Assembly: GCA_047629975.1 (NCBI GenBank)
Contig: JBLHUT010000094.1
Span: 1-11,610, forward strand
Direction: 5' to 3'
DNA from: JBLHUT01 sp047629975
GTDB lineage: Bacteria > Pseudomonadota > Alphaproteobacteria > Rhodobacterales > Rhodobacteraceae
Length of the DNA: 11,610 nucleotides
Part shown: positions 7,345 to 11,610 of the stretch, piece after piece
How positions within the stretch are numbered: position 1 is the stretch's first letter
How the letters are laid out: every line of letters starts with the position of its first letter
Program-made: the position numbers and the translations under genes
Notes under the pieces: generated by a model
What the model saw: only the letters and a program-made list of their open reading frames with translations
What the model was told of the DNA's origin: nothing
Database searches by the model: none

Positions 7345-7372
7345 CAATCTCAAGGAACGGCAATCTCAAGGA
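7345..7372 (+). repeat. 12-bp direct repeat duplicating the pepN Shine-Dalgarno segment
   Basis: CAATCTCAAGGA occurs at 7345-7356 and again at 7361-7372, a 16-bp period with ACGG between. The second copy continues into AAGGAG (7368-7373), which lies 7 nt before the pepN ATG and is its ribosome binding site. The first copy carries AAGGA with no start codon at a usable distance. The simplest reading is a short local duplication. Confidence 0.7.
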
Positions 7373-7380
7373 GAGCCCCG

Positions 7381-9969
7381 ATGCGCGATGCCGCCCCCCA
7401 AACAATTCATCTGTCACAGTACCGCCCCTTTGGCTGGACAATCCAGAGTGTCGCGTTGACCTTTGTGCTTGATCCGACCGCCACGCGCGTGCGCAGCCGC
7501 ATCGCGTTTTCGCCGCGCACCACCGCGGTGTCACAGACGTCGTCAACACCCGGCACAGGGTTACCGGACGAGCCATTTTTCCTGCACGGCGAAGGCGTGA
7601 CCCTGATCTCGGCGCGCATCGACGGTCAGGTGATCGCGCCCGACATCACCGACGCCGGCCTGACCTGTGATGTCCCCGACGGCGCGTTCGTGTTCGAAGC
7701 AGAGGTCGAGATCGACCCGCAGGCAAACACCTCGCTGAACGGGCTCTATATGTCGAACGGCATGTATTGCACCCAATGCGAGGCGGAGGGCTTTCGCAAG
7801 ATCACCTTCTATCCCGACCGCCCCGATGTGATGGCGCCCTTTACCGTGCGCGTCGAGGGCACGCCACCGGTGCTGCTTTCGAACGGCAACCCCGGCGCCA
7901 GCGGTACAGGCTTTGCCGAATGGCACGATCCATGGCCCAAACCGGCCTATCTTTTTGCGTTGGTGGCCGGCGATCTGATCGCCCATTCGGACCGGTTCAC
8001 AACAATGAACGGTCGCGATGTCGGTTTGAACATTTATGTCCGCCCCGGCGACGAAGACAAATGCGACTATGCGATGGACGCTCTGATCCGCTCGATGAAG
8101 TGGGACGAAGAGGTTTACGGGCGCGAATACGACCTTGACCTGTTCAATATTGTTGCCGTCGATGATTTCAACATGGGCGCGATGGAGAACAAGGGGCTGA
8201 ACATCTTCAACTCCAAATACGTGCTCGCCAGCCCCGAAACCGCCACCGACCGGGATTACGAATTCATCGAAGGCATCATTGCACACGAATATTTCCACAA
8301 CTGGACCGGCAACCGGATCACCTGTCGTGACTGGTTCCAGTTGTGCCTGAAGGAGGGGCTGACCGTGTTTCGCGACCAGCAATTCTCGGGCGATATGCGC
8401 AGCCACGCGGTGAAACGGATCGAAAGTGTTATGGCACTTCGGGCGCGGCAGTTCCGCGAGGATAATGGCCCGCTCGCCCACCCCGTACGCCCCGACAGCT
8501 ATATCGAGATCAACAACTTCTATACCGCCACCGTTTATGAAAAAGGCGCCGAAGTGATCGGCATGCTCAAGTCGCTTGTGGGCGATGCGGGCTACGGCGC
8601 GGCTCTGGCGCTGTATTTCGACCGTCACGACGGGGATGCCGCCACAATCGAGGACTGGCTGACCGTGTTCGAGGATGCCACCGGGCGTGATCTGTCCCAG
8701 TTCAAGCGGTGGTACACGCAGGCCGGAACACCGCGCCTGAAGGTCACCGAGACGTTCGAGGACGGCACGTTCACACTTACCTTCGAGCAAAGCACCCCCC
8801 CGACCCCCGGACAGCCCGAAAAAGCACCACAGGTGATCCCGATGGCGCTCGGGTTGATCTCCCCCGACGGCGACGAGGTTGTTCCCACCACGCTGATAGA
8901 GATTACCGGCGAACGGCACAGCGTCTCTTTTGACGGGTTGGGCGCGCGCCCTGTCGCGTCACTTTTGCGGGGGTTTTCCGCGCCGGTTATCCTTGAGCGG
9001 CAAATCTCGGATCATGACCGCGCGCTGCTTCTGGCCCACGACACCGACCCGTTCAACAAATGGGAAGCCGGGCGCGCGCTCGCCAAGGAAACGCTGATGG
9101 CGATGATCCGCGATCACGCCGCACCCGACGCGGCTTTTCTGGATGGTCTTGCACAACTTGCAGGCAACGCCGCACTGGACCCGGCCTTTCGGGCGCTTGC
9201 CTTGCGGCTGCCGTCACAAGATGACCTCGCGCAAGGTCTGTCCGACAGCGGAATCGTCCCTGACCCAAGCACGGTCCATGCTGCTCTGGTGCGGTTGCAA
9301 AAAGCGATTGCGGCTCATTGCCAACCTGATCTGGAGTCGCTCTACGACGGGATTGTCGTGGCCACCCCCTACGCCCCCGACGCAAAAGGCGCCGGAGACA
9401 GGGCGCTGAGGCTGGCCGCTTTGGGGTACTTGAGCCATCTGGATGCGGGCGCGCGCGCCAAAATCCAGTTCGATGCCGCTGACAACATGACCGAACAACT
9501 TGGCGCGCTCTCGACTTTGCTCGACATCAACGCCGCCAATGACGCGCTTGCCGCGTTTGCCCATCAATGGGGACATGACCGGTTGGTGATGGACAAATGG
9601 TTCTTGTTGCAAGTGGCGATGGCCGCCCCCGATGACACGGCGAGCGTCGCCGAAAGTCTGACCCGTCATCCCGATTTCGACTGGAAGAACCCCAATCGTT
9701 TCCGGTCTGTGATTGGCGGGCTGACCATGAATGCGGCAGGCTTCCATCATCCGTCGGGTGCCTCGTACACCTTCCTCGCCGACTGGTTGATCCGGCTTGA
9801 TGACGTGAACCCCCAGACCGCCGCGCGCATGTCGACCGCATTTGAAACGTGGCGCCGCTACGATGCCGACCGTCAGGCTTTGATCAAGGCCGCTCTGGAG
9901 CGGATCGCGGCCAAACCGAACCTGTCGCGCGATCTGGGTGAAATGGTCGGTCGCATCCTTGGTGACTGA
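7381..9969 (+). CDS. pepN: Aminopeptidase N (M1 family, zinc metallopeptidase)
   Basis: PepN is a broad-specificity cytoplasmic aminopeptidase that removes N-terminal residues from peptides late in protein turnover. The 862-residue protein matches the PepN subfamily (about 850-880). Signatures are GAMEN (266-270), the exopeptidase substrate-binding motif; HEYFH (302-306) with the third zinc ligand Glu325 in LKEGLTVFRDQ, the HExxH-x18-E arrangement; and Tyr386 in NFYTATVYEKGAEV, the transition-state tyrosine. All lie at a constant +5 offset from the E. coli enzyme. The C-terminal helical domain (about 545-862) is complete, ending GEMVGRILGD. A Ser/Thr-rich stretch (46-60) is a likely surface loop. 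There is no signal peptide. The start at 7381 has AAGGAG 7 nt upstream. It is divergent from the DUF2256 gene, with a strong hairpin after its stop. Confidence 0.97.
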   Translation: MRDAAPQTIHLSQYRPFGWTIQSVALTFVLDPTATRVRSRIAFSPRTTAVSQTSSTPGTGLPDEPFFLHGEGVTLISARIDGQVIAPDITDAGLTCDVPDGAFVFEAEVEIDPQANTSLNGLYMSNGMYCTQCEAEGFRKITFYPDRPDVMAPFTVRVEGTPPVLLSNGNPGASGTGFAEWHDPWPKPAYLFALVAGDLIAHSDRFTTMNGRDVGLNIYVRPGDEDKCDYAMDALIRSMKWDEEVYGREYDLDLFNIVAVDDFNMGAMENKGLNIFNSKYVLASPETATDRDYEFIEGIIAHEYFHNWTGNRITCRDWFQLCLKEGLTVFRDQQFSGDMRSHAVKRIESVMALRARQFREDNGPLAHPVRPDSYIEINNFYTATVYEKGAEVIGMLKSLVGDAGYGAALALYFDRHDGDAATIEDWLTVFEDATGRDLSQFKRWYTQAGTPRLKVTETFEDGTFTLTFEQSTPPTPGQPEKAPQVIPMALGLISPDGDEVVPTTLIEITGERHSVSFDGLGARPVASLLRGFSAPVILERQISDHDRALLLAHDTDPFNKWEAGRALAKETLMAMIRDHAAPDAAFLDGLAQLAGNAALDPAFRALALRLPSQDDLAQGLSDSGIVPDPSTVHAALVRLQKAIAAHCQPDLESLYDGIVVATPYAPDAKGAGDRALRLAALGYLSHLDAGARAKIQFDAADNMTEQLGALSTLLDINAANDALAAFAHQWGHDRLVMDKWFLLQVAMAAPDDTASVAESLTRHPDFDWKNPNRFRSVIGGLTMNAAGFHHPSGASYTFLADWLIRLDDVNPQTAARMSTAFETWRRYDADRQALIKAALERIAAKPNLSRDLGEMVGRILGD

Positions 9970-10009
9970 CCTGTGATCTGCGCGCCGCGCGCCTCCTGCA
10001 GGGATGTGC

Positions 10010-10048
10010 GCCCGTTTACGGCAGGCTCGATGCCTGCTGTAAACGGGC
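10010..10048. terminator. Strong hairpin in the pepN-glpX spacer (U-tract absent)
   Basis: GCCCGTTTACGGCAGGC (10010-10026) pairs with GCCTGCTGTAAACGGGC (10032-10048) around the 5-nt loop TCGAT: a 17-bp stem with a single G-U wobble. It starts 40 nt after the pepN stop and ends 94 nt before the glpX start. No T-run follows on either strand, so it is not a textbook intrinsic terminator, but stem-only terminators or mRNA 3'-end stabilisers would look like this. A dispersed palindromic repeat is the other option. Confidence 0.55.
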
Positions 10049-10142
10049 CTCCGCACCATGCCGCAGACCAGCCCCCTTGCTGCGCTGGCCTGCCTCGGGA
10101 TATCGTTCGGGCAACGAAATCGACACAAGGGACGCCAAGGCT

Positions 10143-11108
10143 ATGACAAAATCTCATGATTTCAATGATAGAATGCTCTCTCTCGGGCTTGCTCGTGTAT
10201 CCGAAGCCGCCGCAATCGCCTCTGCGCGACTCATTGGTCGCGGTGACGAAAAGGCCGCCGATCAGGCCGCGGTCGACGCCATGCGCACCGAACTGAACAA
10301 ACTCGACATCGCCGGTGTCGTCGTGATCGGCGAAGGCGAGCGCGACGAAGCCCCGATGCTCTACATCGGCGAAAAGGTCGGCACCGGAAGCGGCCCCGCC
10401 GTGGATATCGCCCTCGACCCCCTCGAAGGAACCACGCTGACCGCGATGGACATGCCCAATGCCCTTGCCGTGATCGCGATGGGCCCACGTGGATCCATGC
10501 TGCACGCCCCCGATGTCTATATGGACAAACTTGCCATCGGCCCGGGGTTTCGCGCGGGGCTGGTAACGCTTGATATGCCTCCCGCGGAGCGTGTCTCGGC
10601 TCTGGCTGCCGCAAAGGGGTGTAGCACCGCAGACATTACCGTGTGCGTTCTGGAAAGACCCCGACATCAGGAAATGATTGCAGAATTGCGTACCACAGGG
10701 GCCGCGATCCGGCTGATCACCGATGGCGACGTCGCGGGCATCATCCACACCGCAGAGGCCGCAAAAACCGGTATCGACATGTACATGGGATCAGGCGGCG
10801 CACCGGAAGGGGTGCTGGCGGCAGCAGCGCTCAAATGCATGGGCGGGCAGGTCTACGGCAGGTTGGTCTTTCGGAACGACGACGAGCGCGCGCGCGCTAC
10901 AAAGGCAGGCATCACCAATTTCAACCGGGTCTACACCCGCGACGACATGGTGACCGACGATGTGATCTTTGCCGCCTCGGGGGTGACCGACGGCTCGATT
11001 CTGGCCGGAGTAAAACGCGAGCCGGGGTTCGTGACGATCGAAACGATTTTGATGCGGTCCAAAACCGGATCGGTCCGGCGCATGACCTATCGACACCCGA
11101 CATCGTGA
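10143..11108 (+). CDS. glpX: Fructose-1,6-bisphosphatase class II (GlpX type)
   Basis: Class II FBPase hydrolyses fructose-1,6-bisphosphate to fructose-6-phosphate and phosphate, the committed gluconeogenic step. The 321-residue protein follows E. coli GlpX closely: GRGDEKAAD (32-40), VIGEGERDEAPMLYIGEKVG (61-80), DPLEGT with metal ligands Asp92 and Glu95, APDVYMDKL (122-130), DGDVAGI (194-200) and GGAPEGV with metal ligand Glu222. The ATG of MTKSHDFND at 10143 is chosen; AAGGGA lies 10 nt upstream. A further 22 codons are open upstream to a TTG at 10077 but look non-coding. A weak promoter-like pair, TTGCTG (10077-10082) and TATCGT (10101-10106) with an 18-nt gap, lies after the hairpin and could start a separate glpX-recJ transcript. 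The stop overlaps recJ. With malate synthase also here, the window holds two enzymes useful for growth on C2 and gluconeogenic substrates, though in separate units. Confidence 0.95.
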   Translation: MTKSHDFNDRMLSLGLARVSEAAAIASARLIGRGDEKAADQAAVDAMRTELNKLDIAGVVVIGEGERDEAPMLYIGEKVGTGSGPAVDIALDPLEGTTLTAMDMPNALAVIAMGPRGSMLHAPDVYMDKLAIGPGFRAGLVTLDMPPAERVSALAAAKGCSTADITVCVLERPRHQEMIAELRTTGAAIRLITDGDVAGIIHTAEAAKTGIDMYMGSGGAPEGVLAAAALKCMGGQVYGRLVFRNDDERARATKAGITNFNRVYTRDDMVTDDVIFAASGVTDGSILAGVKREPGFVTIETILMRSKTGSVRRMTYRHPTS

Positions 11109-11610
11109 GCGCACCTTTGGCCCCTGCCTTTCTGGGTGTCAGCGCCTCGCTGACGGGGCGGCGCTGGGTTGGTCCGTCGGTCGAGGACACGCGCCACGCC
11201 GAAGCACTTGAACAGGTCACCCGCCTGCCCGCTGCGGTGTGCCGCGTGCTGAGCCGTCGCGGGATCGCGGCACATGACGCCGAAGGCTTCATGGCCCCGT
11301 CCCTGCGCGAGCTGTTGCCCGACCCGCGCGGTTTGCTGGATATGGAGCAGGCTGCCACACGGTTTCTGGCAGCCGTCGCCAAACGTGAACGGATCGCGGT
11401 GTTTGCCGACTACGATGTTGATGGCGGGACCTCGGCGGCGCTGCTGATCGACTGGTTGCGCCACAAGAACCAGACCTGCACGCTTTATGTGCCTGACCGC
11501 ATCGAGGAAGGTTACGGGCCGAACCCGACCGCGATCGAGCAACTCGGGCGCGCCCACGATCTGATCATCTGTGTGGATTGCGGCACCCTGAGCCACGAGG
11601 CGCTTGCGGC
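11105..11610 (+). CDS. recJ: RecJ single-stranded-DNA-specific exonuclease (partial, N-terminal 168 residues)
   Basis: RecJ is a 5'-to-3' single-strand exonuclease of the DHH phosphoesterase superfamily, acting in RecFOR recombination and mismatch repair. The frame is open from 11105 to the window edge (168 codons of roughly 580). After a roseobacter-like N-terminus (PAFLGVSASLTGRRWVGPS) it shows motif I, FADYDVDGGTSAALL (100-114, metal-binding Asp residues), VPDRIEEGYGPN (129-140) and VDCGT (157-161). The DHH box itself lies beyond the edge. The start is GTG at 11105-11107, giving a 4-nt GTGA overlap with the glpX stop, so translation probably depends on glpX ribosomes; I see no strong ribosome binding site before it. 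Gly108 sits where RecJ proteins usually have Ala; this is conservative. No frame break is seen. Confidence 0.92.
   Translation, partial: MSAPLAPAFLGVSASLTGRRWVGPSVEDTRHAEALEQVTRLPAAVCRVLSRRGIAAHDAEGFMAPSLRELLPDPRGLLDMEQAATRFLAAVAKRERIAVFADYDVDGGTSAALLIDWLRHKNQTCTLYVPDRIEEGYGPNPTAIEQLGRAHDLIICVDCGTLSHEALA

Noticed and set aside
6870..7472. 200-residue plus-strand frame covering the divergent spacer and DUF2256
   Set aside because: It is antisense to DUF2256, overlaps the pepN start and has no recognisable motif; the conserved Cys-rich protein is on the minus strand.
7561..8919. 452-residue open frame on the minus strand inside pepN
   Set aside because: Antisense shadow of pepN with no family signature; long antisense frames are common in high-GC genes.
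10077..10142. glpX start at an upstream TTG
   Set aside because: The added residues do not resemble GlpX, and the ATG at 10143 matches the family N-terminus and has AAGGGA upstream.
1..11610. Search for a mobile element, defence system, toxin-antitoxin pair, CRISPR array or tRNA
   Set aside because: No transposase, integrase, repeat-spacer array, terminal inverted repeats or cloverleaf was seen; nearly all the window is occupied by intact housekeeping genes.

Overview
The window is GC-rich, tightly packed bacterial chromosome. Gene content, gene order and codon use (strong G/C bias at third positions) point to an alphaproteobacterium of the Rhodobacterales, most likely the roseobacter group. 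The argS / SPOR-protein / nagZ / scpA run and the glpX-recJ pair are familiar there. I see no insertion sequence, phage, CRISPR array, tRNA or rRNA, and no sign of recent gene transfer. Species cannot be named from the sequence alone.

Left arm (1-4441, minus strand, transcribed right to left): argS (arginyl-tRNA synthetase), a membrane-anchored SPOR-domain protein, nagZ (peptidoglycan-recycling beta-N-acetylhexosaminidase) and the start of scpA (kleisin of the SMC-ScpAB condensin), which runs off the left edge. SPOR/nagZ overlap by 4 nt and nagZ/scpA by 1 nt, so these three are probably co-translated. Peptidoglycan-related functions are thus coupled to chromosome condensation.

Middle (4442-7144, minus strand): a 193-nt spacer with hairpins, including a short terminator-like one, then glcB (malate synthase G, glyoxylate to malate). 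Further upstream is a 55-residue DUF2256 zinc-finger-like protein, easily missed because of its size.

Spacer 7145-7380 separates the minus-strand block from divergent plus-strand genes. It carries a 17-bp-period imperfect tandem repeat, a LacI-operator-like palindrome, a small hairpin and a 12-bp direct repeat that duplicates the Shine-Dalgarno segment of pepN.

Right arm (7381-11610, plus strand): pepN (M1 zinc aminopeptidase), a strong 17-bp-stem hairpin in the spacer after it, glpX (class II fructose-1,6-bisphosphatase) and the 5' part of recJ (single-strand exonuclease), which overlaps glpX by 4 nt and runs off the right edge.

Overall this is mainly housekeeping DNA: translation, wall recycling, chromosome segregation, central carbon metabolism, peptide turnover and repair. 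I did not find a convincing undescribed system. The items most worth a second look are the small DUF2256 gene, the repeats and hairpins in the spacers, and the possible synteny breaks beside argS and glpX.
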